Below, piece by piece: positions 1 through 5,069 of a DNA stretch of 5,069 nucleotides. Position numbers and translations under genes: made by a program. The notes beneath the pieces were generated by a model that saw nothing but the letters and a program-made list of their open reading frames with translations, did not search any database and was not told the DNA's origin. The DNA lies in contig DASRSM010000051.1 in assembly GCA_035656415.1 (NCBI GenBank), forward strand, positions 1 to 5,069. The letters are read 5' to 3'. Positions within the stretch are counted from its first letter, which is position 1. Every line of letters starts with the position of its first letter. The stretch is from JAFAHZ01 sp035656415 (GTDB taxonomy: Bacteria; Vulcanimicrobiota; Vulcanimicrobiia; Vulcanimicrobiales; Vulcanimicrobiaceae).

Positions 1-1
1 C

Positions 2-1350
2 GACCTTCATTTGCTCATTACCGAGTCCAAAGAAGCAGCTGCGTTTATGGCGCAGACTCTGATTCGCCGCGTGTCTATTTTCCGCGATTCGTACGGAATG
101 TACGGGGCACGGCAGGCCGTCGTGATCGGCAGCGACCTAGATGCAGCTTCGTATGCGATTCGTGACTTTCTGTCACGGAACCAAGTGGCGTTCGAATGGC
201 TGGGCCTCGACGAACCCGTCGACGCGGAGTTCATTCGAAGCTTGGCGTCGACACGTCGTCGTGCCCGCTCGTGCGCCTCGCCGATGGGCGCACTCTCGTA
301 AAGCCGGAGCTTCAAGTTCTTGCCGAAGCCCTAGGCCTTCCAATCGAACCGCGATTCGGCGAATACGACGTGGTAATCGTCGGTGGCGGGCCGGCCGGGC
401 TTGCAGCCGCGGTGTACGGAGGCTCCGAGGGCCTTGCGACGATATTGATCGAGCAGGATGCTCCCGGCGGGCAAGCCGGGACGTCGTCGCGTATCGAAAA
501 CTATCTCGGTTTTGTGAGCGGAATCTCCGGCGGCGAGCTGGCGCATCGCGCACTGCAGCAAGCCAAACGGCTCGGTGCAGAGATCCTCGTCACGCGGTGC
601 GTCCGCCAAATCCGGCCGAACGGAGCCGAATTCGTGGTGCTGTTAGACGGCGAAACGAAAATTCGCGCCCGCAGCGTGGTGCTAGCTACCGGCGTGGCGT
701 GGCGGAAGCTCACGACGCCCGGTGTCGATGCAAGCGTCGGGCGCGGAGTCTTTTACGGTGCATCGCGCGGCGAGGCTTACTCCGTTCGCGGGAAGGACAT
801 ATTTCTCGTCGGGGGCGGAAACTCCGCGGGACAAGCGGCGATGTTTTTCTCGCGTTACGCTCGCAACGTGACGATTTTAATTCGTGGGAGTGGACTCGAG
901 CGAACGATGTCGCAGTATTTGATCGAGCAGATTCGCTCGGTGCCGAACATCACGGTCGAAGCCCATACGACGCTCGAATCGGTCGATGGCAATGGGCATT
1001 TGGAAAGGATCGTTACTCGCTCGAGCGTCACGGGTGCGGAGCAGGAACGCGCAGCTCACGCGCTCTTCATTTTTATCGGCGCCGACGCGGAGACCGCGTG
1101 GCTTCCGGAAACACTCGAACGCGATCAGCACGGCTACATTCGCACCGGTCGTGACATCGAAGATTGGCGCCTGGCGAGGAAACCGTATCCGCTCGAAACC
1201 AGCATTCCCGGGATCTTCACCGCCGGTGATGTTCGCAGCTCGTCCGTCAAGCGCGTCGCCTCGTCGGTCGGCGAAGGCAGCATCGTGATTTCGTATATCT
1301 ATCAATATTTAGAAACACCACTTGTGCGAAACGGCATTGAAACCACCTAG
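2..1350 (+). pseudogene. cNMP-domain/thioredoxin-reductase-like FAD oxidoreductase, 5' partial, one frameshift
   Basis: Predicted FAD- and NAD(P)H-dependent oxidoreductase of the thioredoxin-reductase fold. The frame is already open at base 2, so the gene begins outside the window. By family resemblance the missing part, roughly 100 residues, would be a CRP-like cyclic-nucleotide-binding domain. The first 81 visible codons (2-244) hold the linker and a glutaredoxin-like segment (AIRDFLSRNQVAFEWLGLDE). Reading then has to step back one base at about 244 to continue as GVDTSSCPLVRLADGRTL, which is exactly the family order, so one base is missing in the CTTGGCG stretch. Downstream are the FAD motif GGGPAG (382-399), PGGQAG with RIENYLGF, the NAD(P)H motif GGGNSAGQAA (811-840) and the C-terminal FAD motif GIFTAGDV, ending at TAG 1348-1350. 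The redox CxxC of true thioredoxin reductases is absent: the matching site reads GVFYGASR. Electron acceptor and physiological role are unknown. It is listed as a pseudogene because of the frameshift; if that is a sequencing error, the gene is intact downstream. Confidence 0.8.
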
Positions 1351-1400
1351 CATCCAGACGATCGCGTCGCAACGAGAACTGCTCAGCGCCCCGAGACCGT

Positions 1401-1743
1401 TTAGCGGTTGAGTGCGGCCAGTGCGAGCTCGCATGCCCGTCGCTCCGAAAGGACTGCGCCGGCCGCGATACGAGCGGCTATCACATCTCCGAGAAAGATG
1501 AGTCCTTACCAAACGTTCGAGGATCTCTCGGCTGCGGCGAATGAACTCGTCGGGCCGATGCTCCGAACGCTCAAAGCGCGCGTCGGTAAAGCCCATCAGC
1601 GTTGCTGCCGTTTCCCGCGACGTCGGCGGCCTTCTCCACGTCGCCGGCGAGAAGCCAGGCGACGGACAACATTTCGAGCCCTGGGATCTCGATCTCCGTC
1701 GCTTCATTACTTCGAGACGGCCGAGATTGCGTAACGCGATCCG
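1401..1743 (-). pseudogene. C-terminal remnant of a TPR/ATPase-type transcriptional regulator, multiply frameshifted
   Basis: No single frame explains this stretch, but the minus strand spells a continuous protein-like sequence when the frame is changed three times. The order is RIALRNLGRLEVM (from 1743), then EIPGLEMLSVAWLLAGDVEK (1693-1634, inside a longer run in a second frame), then AATLMGFTDARFERSE and REILERLVRTHL (back in the first frame, to about 1495), then LGDVIAARIAAGAVLSERR and ELALAALNR with TAA at 1403-1401. The frame changes lie near 1706, 1613 and 1494; the last two are next to GGG/AAA and TTT runs. The pattern (TPR-like helices, AA-x-LMGF-x-DARF, then a helical tail with GAVLSE) matches the C-terminal end of large AfsR/LuxR-like or cyclase-linked ATP-binding regulators, as I recall that family. 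The N-terminal DNA-binding and ATPase parts are absent: the serine hydrolase gene begins at once upstream on this strand. It is therefore a dead fragment, which also explains the apparent gene gap at 1351-1759. Confidence 0.6.
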
Positions 1744-1759
1744 TCCGTTCGAAAAGTGA

Positions 1760-2878
1760 TTATTTCAAAAGTGCCCGCACGATCGGTATCGTTGTCTTAC
1801 TGTTGTCGAGATCGGCGCCGCGGTTGGTGAGGATCGTTACCGCCAAATGCTTTGAGGGGATCGTAGCGGTAAAGGCGAGGAATCCCGCCGTCCCCCCGTT
1901 GGCCCCGTAGACCGGTACGCCGTCTACTTCAAATAATCCTAAGCCGCCTAGCAGGTAGACACCAGGCTTGTGCGCGGGATTCTCGGGGCCGGTATACGTC
2001 GGTTTTCCATCAGCCAAACGTCCAGCCGTGCGGAACTCCCGTCCGATTTCGCCGCCCAGCACGCGTCCCGACAGCAGGGCATCGTCCCATTTCTGGAGAT
2101 CCGCGGTGTCACCGACCAAAAAGCCCGCACCGTCGCATTGCGTGAGATTCCACTCCAGCGCCGGTACTAATGTTGCTCCGCTTGAAATGCCAAACACCGC
2201 AGCCACCTCCGGTTGTGGAACCATGTAGCCGCGCGCGGTATCGGGCTCGATTTTGAAGAACGTTTGCGGCGCGACGCTCGTCATGTGCAGGGGCTGCAAG
2301 AACCGTTTGGAGAGAAACGCGAAATAAGGCATGCCGCTTGCCTTCTCGATGACGCGCGCCAAGATCGTGTAGGCGGCGTTGTCGTATTCGGCCTTCGTTC
2401 CGGGTGTAAACCGAAGCGGTTGCGACGCAGACCAGGCAATCAGCGGATCGTAACCGACCGACGGATTCGTATAGTCCTTGCGGAGGTACCACTCTTCGCC
2501 CGAGTAGTCGGCGATACCACTGGTATGCACGAGCATCTGTCGCAGCGTAACGGGGTACTTCGCGAACTGCGGAAGCCACTTCCCGAGCGGATCGTCGAGC
2601 GAAAGTTTTCCTTCCTTTGCGAGCGTCAGAATCGCCGCTCCGGTAAACTGCTTCGTAATCGAACCATACTGGTAGCGTGTCGCCAGATCGGCCGGCACGC
2701 GATCCGCAAGGTCGCGATATCCGAAGGTCCGCGCATAAACGTTCGTTCCATCGCGGTCGACGCGCACTGCGATCGATGGAATCTGGCGCTGGGCCATGCT
2801 TTCCTCAACGGACGCAGTGATAGCACGAACTTGCACCGAGCTCAGGGCGGACGCGAATAGGAGCGTGAGGGCAAACAC
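1760..2878 (-). CDS. Exported serine hydrolase, class C beta-lactamase/esterase family
   Basis: Penicillin-binding-fold serine hydrolase (beta-lactamase family, Pfam PF00144 type) of 372 residues, a usual family length. A signal peptide is visible: hydrophobic FALTLLFASALSSV with probable cleavage after VRA near residue 19, so the enzyme should be exported. The nucleophile motif is SITK (Ser73, Lys76), followed by the family segment LRQMLVHTSGIADY. The second motif is YDN (Tyr165 to Asn167), and GAGFLVGDTADLQKW matches a further conserved block. The third motif, usually HxGG or KTG, reads ANGG in YGANGGTAGF, so the usual His is Ala. The substrate cannot be told: members include esterases, D-aminopeptidases and peptidoglycan-directed enzymes, and antibiotic resistance should not be assumed. 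I chose GTG at 2878-2876 because GGAGG (2888-2884) lies five bases upstream of it. A GTG two codons earlier (2884) overlaps that site and is unlikely. The gene is divergent from the lipoprotein gene at 3016. Confidence 0.9.
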   Translation of the reverse strand: MFALTLLFASALSSVQVRAITASVEESMAQRQIPSIAVRVDRDGTNVYARTFGYRDLADRVPADLATRYQYGSITKQFTGAAILTLAKEGKLSLDDPLGKWLPQFAKYPVTLRQMLVHTSGIADYSGEEWYLRKDYTNPSVGYDPLIAWSASQPLRFTPGTKAEYDNAAYTILARVIEKASGMPYFAFLSKRFLQPLHMTSVAPQTFFKIEPDTARGYMVPQPEVAAVFGISSGATLVPALEWNLTQCDGAGFLVGDTADLQKWDDALLSGRVLGGEIGREFRTAGRLADGKPTYTGPENPAHKPGVYLLGGLGLFEVDGVPVYGANGGTAGFLAFTATIPSKHLAVTILTNRGADLDNSKTTIPIVRALLK

Positions 2879-2883
2879 AAACA

Positions 2884-2888
2884 CCTCC
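2884..2888 (-). promoter_or_regulatory. Ribosome binding site of the serine hydrolase gene
   Basis: The minus strand reads CCGGAGGTGTTTGTG. GGAGG, extendable to GGAGGTG, is a strong match to the 16S anti-Shine-Dalgarno sequence and lies five bases before the GTG at 2878. It overlaps the alternative GTG at 2884 and so decides between the two starts. Confidence 0.7.
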
Positions 2889-3000
2889 GGTGTTGGATTA
2901 TTCGGATGTTCGCTATGGTTGCGGTCAGGTTTCGGAGCATCCTCTTGGACCGGCTCGTCTGGGTCGCGACGCTTTGGCTGCCGAAAACGTTTACTGAGAG
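2889..3000. promoter_or_regulatory. Divergent intergenic region with presumed promoters
   Basis: About 110 bases separate the divergent starts of the serine hydrolase and lipoprotein genes, so promoters for both are expected here. I see no convincing sigma70 pair. TTGGAC at 2945-2950 resembles a plus-strand -35 box but has no good -10 at the right distance. On the minus strand, an AATAAT-like sequence just upstream of the hydrolase ribosome binding site could be a -10 without a good -35. The promoter call rests on gene arrangement, not on motifs. Confidence 0.3.
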
Positions 3001-3009
3001 AGGAAGGGG
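3001..3009 (+). promoter_or_regulatory. Ribosome binding site of the lipoprotein gene
   Basis: A purine-rich AGGAAGGGG run ends six bases before ATG 3016. It supports that start together with the lipoprotein signal peptide that begins there. Confidence 0.6.
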
Positions 3010-3015
3010 TGGTCT

Positions 3016-3864
3016 ATGCGCGGCCTACGCAGCTCTTTGGGTGCCTTTTTGCCTATCGTCGTGCTGACGGCGTGTTCTTCCGGAGTTCGGCCGACAACTG
3101 GTCTCGTGCCTCAACCCGCAGTACAGCCGCATGGAACGTACACGTTTCGTCTGAGCGTCGATAACGATACGCCCACGACGTTGCACCAGAAGACTGACTG
3201 GCAGACCTCCTGTATCACTAAGGGCCCCAAAGAGCGCGACCTTCCATCTAGACTCGTTACGACCGAGACGATCGAAGTGAAAGCAGCTTGCCAATCCGCT
3301 GGACTGCTCGTGCAATACCGCCAACCCAACACGGAAAAAGACCGCTTCGCCGATGTAACGTTGGATTTTTTGGGGCCCAGCGCCGCAAATCTCCGTCCAT
3401 CCTGGAAAAAAACGGTTCGAGGGTACAATGGATTGTGCGCGGTCCATTCTGGAGGTACCGTAAAGATCTCCCAAGGGACGTCCGCGACCGGCTGTTACAA
3501 ATGGCCGGAGCAGGCACGGTCCCCTCACGCGCAGCAATTTTTTAAACTGACGATTGAAAACGCGAGCGGAATTAAACTCTCCACGTTTTTGACCAGTTCT
3601 TACTGCATTATCGGAACGCCGATCGGCACCCTGGCCGACGGTGAGACCAAGACATACAGTTTCGAAACGTTTCGCGGAAACTATCGCTGCGATTATGCGG
3701 CCGACTTTACGCTGGATTACAACCCCAGTGGAACGTGGGGCAATACCTGGGTGGCGGTCGATTGGGCCTGGGCTGCTCCCAATGTGAAGCTCTCAGGCCG
3801 AGGCTACGAAGGCTATTGCGTAAGAAAGGTTGCCGACTCTACCGTCAGGTTTTACAAGTGTTAG
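3016..3864 (+). CDS. Predicted lipoprotein with two copies of a four-cysteine domain, function unknown
   Basis: Protein of 282 residues that I cannot assign to a known family. The N-terminus is a lipoprotein signal: Arg at 2 and 5, a hydrophobic stretch, and the lipobox LTAC with lipidated Cys20 followed by SSG, so the mature protein should be membrane-anchored outside the cytoplasm. A short Pro/Thr-rich linker leads into two related domains, about 40-160 and 171-282. Each has four Cys: 66, 92, 141, 160 and 197, 225, 268, 282. Matching blocks occur in the same order: FRLSVDN / FKLTIEN, a Cys 21-22 residues later, ADVTLDF / ADFTLDY, GYNGLC / GYEGYC, then TVK or TVR and a final Cys. The alternating polar/hydrophobic pattern suggests beta-strands, and the paired Cys suggest disulfides in the periplasm or on the surface. 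The second copy is Trp-rich (WGNTWVAVDWAWA). There is no enzyme motif. The start is supported by a good ribosome binding site. The coiled-coil gene follows closely and may be co-transcribed. Confidence 0.85.
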   Translation: MRGLRSSLGAFLPIVVLTACSSGVRPTTGLVPQPAVQPHGTYTFRLSVDNDTPTTLHQKTDWQTSCITKGPKERDLPSRLVTTETIEVKAACQSAGLLVQYRQPNTEKDRFADVTLDFLGPSAANLRPSWKKTVRGYNGLCAVHSGGTVKISQGTSATGCYKWPEQARSPHAQQFFKLTIENASGIKLSTFLTSSYCIIGTPIGTLADGETKTYSFETFRGNYRCDYAADFTLDYNPSGTWGNTWVAVDWAWAAPNVKLSGRGYEGYCVRKVADSTVRFYKC

Positions 3865-3915
3865 CTCCAACTAGCGAGCACACGGTTTGCAGCTCACTTA
3901 CCAAAAGGAAACCTC

Positions 3916-3951
3916 GTGGTGGCAGTCGCAGCGTTACGGCGTGGCTATTAG
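3916..3951 (+). other. Possible 11-codon leader ORF overlapping the coiled-coil start
   Basis: The only good Shine-Dalgarno match in the gap is AAGGAA at 3905-3910, followed five bases later by GTG 3916. That frame encodes just MVAVAALRRGY before TAG at 3949-3951. The stop lies six bases past GTG 3941 of the coiled-coil gene, an arrangement that would allow translational coupling. It may instead be chance, or mark a one-base error between 3916 and 3949 that hides the true start. Confidence 0.25.
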
Positions 3952-4345
3952 TGGGCGGACAGACGAAGGCACCCTAGCGGAACAGCTCCGCGACCAGTTT
4001 ATCGACCTGCGGTCGTTTCTCGAGAAAAAGTTCGACTCCATCGGGGCGCGCTCAGATCACTTCGACGCACGCGTTTCGGGCGTCGATGGTCTCCTCACGG
4101 GACTCGAGCAGCGGATCGCTGCTTTCGAGAAAAAGTTTACTTCTTTCGAGCAAGAGTTTACGGCCTTCCAGCGCCGGTTTTCGACCTTCGAGCAAGCATT
4201 TAGCACATTCGATCGCCGGTTTACCGCCTTTGAACTCCGGTTTACGCAGTTCGAACACGGGTTTACGGCCTTCGAGCAAAAGTTTGCAGCCTTCGAGCGC
4301 AGATTCGTCTACTTTACGGAAGAATTCAACAGGTGGCGCCGCTAA
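3941..4345 (+). CDS. Small coiled-coil protein with ten all-phenylalanine heptads
   Basis: From GTG 3941 this is a 134-residue protein. The first 60 or so residues (LAEQLRDQFIDLRSFLEKKF, then a stretch with F, V and L spaced as in a coiled coil) resemble the small bacterial coiled-coil proteins with LR-x-F-x-x-L heptads. The rest is ten uninterrupted heptads of the form F-E-x-x-F-T-x, with Phe at all twenty core positions (4-3 spacing, 4124-4327), ending FNRWRR. No signal peptide, membrane segment or catalytic motif is seen. A cytoplasmic oligomer or scaffold is likely, but function is unknown. The start is uncertain. The frame is open from TTG 3887 (152 residues), but neither TTG 3887 nor GTG 3941 has a good ribosome binding site, and the residues encoded before 3941 look unlike the rest. 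It follows the lipoprotein gene in the same direction (76 bases from this start, 22 from the TTG), and is convergent with the TetR gene. Confidence 0.75.
   Translation: MAISGRTDEGTLAEQLRDQFIDLRSFLEKKFDSIGARSDHFDARVSGVDGLLTGLEQRIAAFEKKFTSFEQEFTAFQRRFSTFEQAFSTFDRRFTAFELRFTQFEHGFTAFEQKFAAFERRFVYFTEEFNRWRR
4124..4327 (+). repeat. 21-bp tandem repeat array inside the coiled-coil gene
   Basis: About ten in-phase 21-base units, each encoding one heptad. The first Phe of each unit is nearly always TTC (followed by GAG or GAA) and the second nearly always TTT, with ACG GCC a frequent ending. This shared synonymous codon choice points to duplication of DNA units and not only to protein-level selection. 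A higher-order 42-base unit (FEQ-x-F-x-x-F-x-RRF) is seen at units 2-3, 4-5 and 8-9. The two last units are the most diverged. Confidence 0.85.
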
Positions 4346-4352
4346 GCGCGCC
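4335..4352. terminator. GC-rich hairpin over the coiled-coil stop codon, possible terminator
   Basis: GGCGC (4335-4339) pairs with GCGCC (4348-4352), and the inner GC/GC pair closes a loop holding the stop codon TAA. It lies between the convergent coiled-coil and TetR genes, where a bidirectional terminator is expected. There is no T-run on either side, so intrinsic termination is doubtful. Confidence 0.25.
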
Positions 4353-4379
4353 GCGAGCACCGGCCGCGAGGAGTGCCCG

Positions 4380-5024
4380 TTAGCGCAACTGCTGCGACTT
4401 CCCGGCGCTTTTCGTTAACAATTCGATGTAGTCGAGCATCGCGTCTACGGCGGCTTCCAATGGCTTAGTGTTGCGGCGAATCTGCGTTAGCAGCAATCCG
4501 CCCTGAACGGCCGCGAGCAGCGCCGTTGCTAGCCGATCCGGATTGGCATCCTTGGGTAACGTTCCGCGCGCGTGCATGGCGCGTAGGCCGCTGCGAATGC
4601 CGCCTTCCCAACGCGTGAATGCCCGATCGAGGTCGATTCGGAACTCCGGAACGATCTCCGCAATCTCACTCGAAAGCGATCCCAGCGGACAACCGCCGGC
4701 GCAGCGCGCGCCTCGCTGAATGCGTACGATGAGATCGCGCCATCGACGCAGTGCCTGAACGCTATCGAGATGACCGAGGAATTCGCCTTGTGCGTCAATG
4801 ACCGCATCCGTTGTATGTGCGATCACCGCACGCACGAGCGCCATCTTGTCCTTGAAATAATGGTAAAGCTGGGACGAGCTTACGTCGGCAGCATCGCGAA
4901 CTTCCTCGGTGGTCGTGCCGGCTACCCCGCGCTCTTGAACGAGGCGGGCGGCAGCCTCCACGATGCGCTCTCGGGTGGCACGCCCTTTGGGCGTGAACTG
5001 TTTGTCGGCAGGCATGGTCTTCAT
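4380..5024 (-). CDS. TetR/AcrR family transcriptional repressor
   Basis: Predicted one-component, ligand-responsive DNA-binding repressor of 214 residues, typical for the family. After a basic N-terminus, residues 15-60 form the TetR DNA-binding domain (RERIVEAAARLVQERGVAGT, then the helix-turn-helix TTEEVRDAADVSSSQLYHYF ending in the conserved YHYFKDK). The C-terminal part is helical and carries the block CAGGCPLGSLSSEIAE (Cys108 and Cys112), seen in many TetR proteins of the YxaF/LmrA-like C-terminal type. The effector is unknown. I chose ATG 5024 because AAAGGTG (5040-5034) lies nine bases upstream. ATG 5015 is an alternative, and a GTG at 5066 would put the operator-like site inside the gene. 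The target could be itself or a divergent gene beyond base 5069. It is convergent with the coiled-coil gene, and nothing here shows that it controls the neighbours to its left. Confidence 0.9.
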   Translation of the reverse strand: MKTMPADKQFTPKGRATRERIVEAAARLVQERGVAGTTTEEVRDAADVSSSQLYHYFKDKMALVRAVIAHTTDAVIDAQGEFLGHLDSVQALRRWRDLIVRIQRGARCAGGCPLGSLSSEIAEIVPEFRIDLDRAFTRWEGGIRSGLRAMHARGTLPKDANPDRLATALLAAVQGGLLLTQIRRNTKPLEAAVDAMLDYIELLTKSAGKSQQLR

Positions 5025-5033
5025 ACGGCGAGA

Positions 5034-5040
5034 CACCTTT
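5034..5040 (-). promoter_or_regulatory. Ribosome binding site of the TetR gene
   Basis: The minus strand reads AAAGGTG, nine bases before ATG 5024. It favours that start over the ATG three codons downstream and the upstream in-frame GTG at 5066. Confidence 0.55.
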
Positions 5041-5058
5041 TTGGAGTTGATAATCCAA
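5041..5058. promoter_or_regulatory. Candidate TetR operator, imperfect 18-bp palindrome
   Basis: TTGGAGTTGATAATCCAA has five-base arms TTGGA/TCCAA around an eight-base centre. It directly abuts the TetR ribosome binding site, 17-34 bases upstream of the ATG. Position, length and symmetry suit an autoregulatory operator, and the AT-rich centre could overlap a -10 element. Only one copy is in the window, so the call rests on position and symmetry alone. Confidence 0.4.
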
Positions 5059-5069
5059 TTTAGCACATC

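Noticed and set aside
141..1154. Long plus-strand open frame over the flavoprotein gene
   Set aside because: Arg/Ser-rich with no domain sense; it is a shadow of the flavoprotein frame, which carries the FAD and NAD(P)H motifs.
1351..1400. Possible terminator after the flavoprotein gene
   Set aside because: No stable stem followed by a T-run is visible.
1408..1734. Plus-strand open frame of 108 codons in the gene gap
   Set aside because: Its second half is low-complexity Arg-rich sequence, and the opposite strand spells recognisable regulator segments; it is antisense to the remnant.
2213..2860. Plus-strand open frame of 215 codons
   Set aside because: Antisense to the serine hydrolase, whose SITK, YDN and signal peptide are clear; the Arg/His-rich product is typical of a shadow frame in GC-rich DNA.
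4052..4360. Minus-strand repetitive open frame with recurring LLEGRKP-like units
   Set aside because: The repetition comes from the 21-bp units of the plus-strand gene; the plus frame gives a coherent coiled coil with a natural N-terminal part.
4350..4370. Direct repeat GCCGCGAG at 4350-4357 and 4363-4370
   Set aside because: Only eight bases in GC-rich sequence between convergent genes, with no mobile element or integrase nearby; probably chance.

Overview
The window is fairly GC-rich bacterial DNA with compact genes on both strands. It carries a lipoprotein with a clear lipobox, a Sec-exported serine hydrolase, a TetR regulator and a cyclic-nucleotide-domain/thioredoxin-reductase-like fusion. 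These families are common in soil and environmental bacteria (for example Eremiobacterota, Acidobacteriota and Chloroflexota), but the sequence alone does not fix the phylum. No RNA gene, CRISPR array, insertion sequence or prophage gene is visible.

Layout, left to right. (1) 2-1350 (+): the 3' part of a flavoprotein of the thioredoxin-reductase fold. Its upstream end is outside the window and its frame is broken by one missing base near 244. (2) 1401-1743 (-): a decayed C-terminal remnant of a large TPR/ATPase-type regulator, readable only by changing frame three times. (3) 1760-2878 (-): an exported serine hydrolase of the class C beta-lactamase/esterase fold. (4) 2889-3000: a divergent intergenic region. 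(5) 3016-3864 (+): a lipoprotein made of two copies of a four-cysteine domain that I cannot assign to a known family. (6) About 3941-4345 (+), close behind it: a small coiled-coil protein whose last ten heptads carry phenylalanine at every core position. (7) 4380-5024 (-): a TetR/AcrR-type repressor convergent with the previous gene, with a candidate operator just upstream of its ribosome binding site.

The least ordinary part is the lipoprotein plus Phe-heptad pair (3016-4345). The two genes are in the same direction with a short gap and are probably co-transcribed. One is predicted to be surface- or periplasm-anchored; the other has no visible export signal and is probably cytoplasmic. Both proteins were built by internal duplication. 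No established system with this pair is known to me, and a joint function is only a hypothesis.

Two stretches (around 244 and 1490-1710) have broken frames, mostly at or next to short homopolymers, while the three genes from 1760 to 3864 and 4380 to 5024 are intact. The remnant at 1401-1743 looks like true decay. The single lesion at 244 could equally be a base-calling error.
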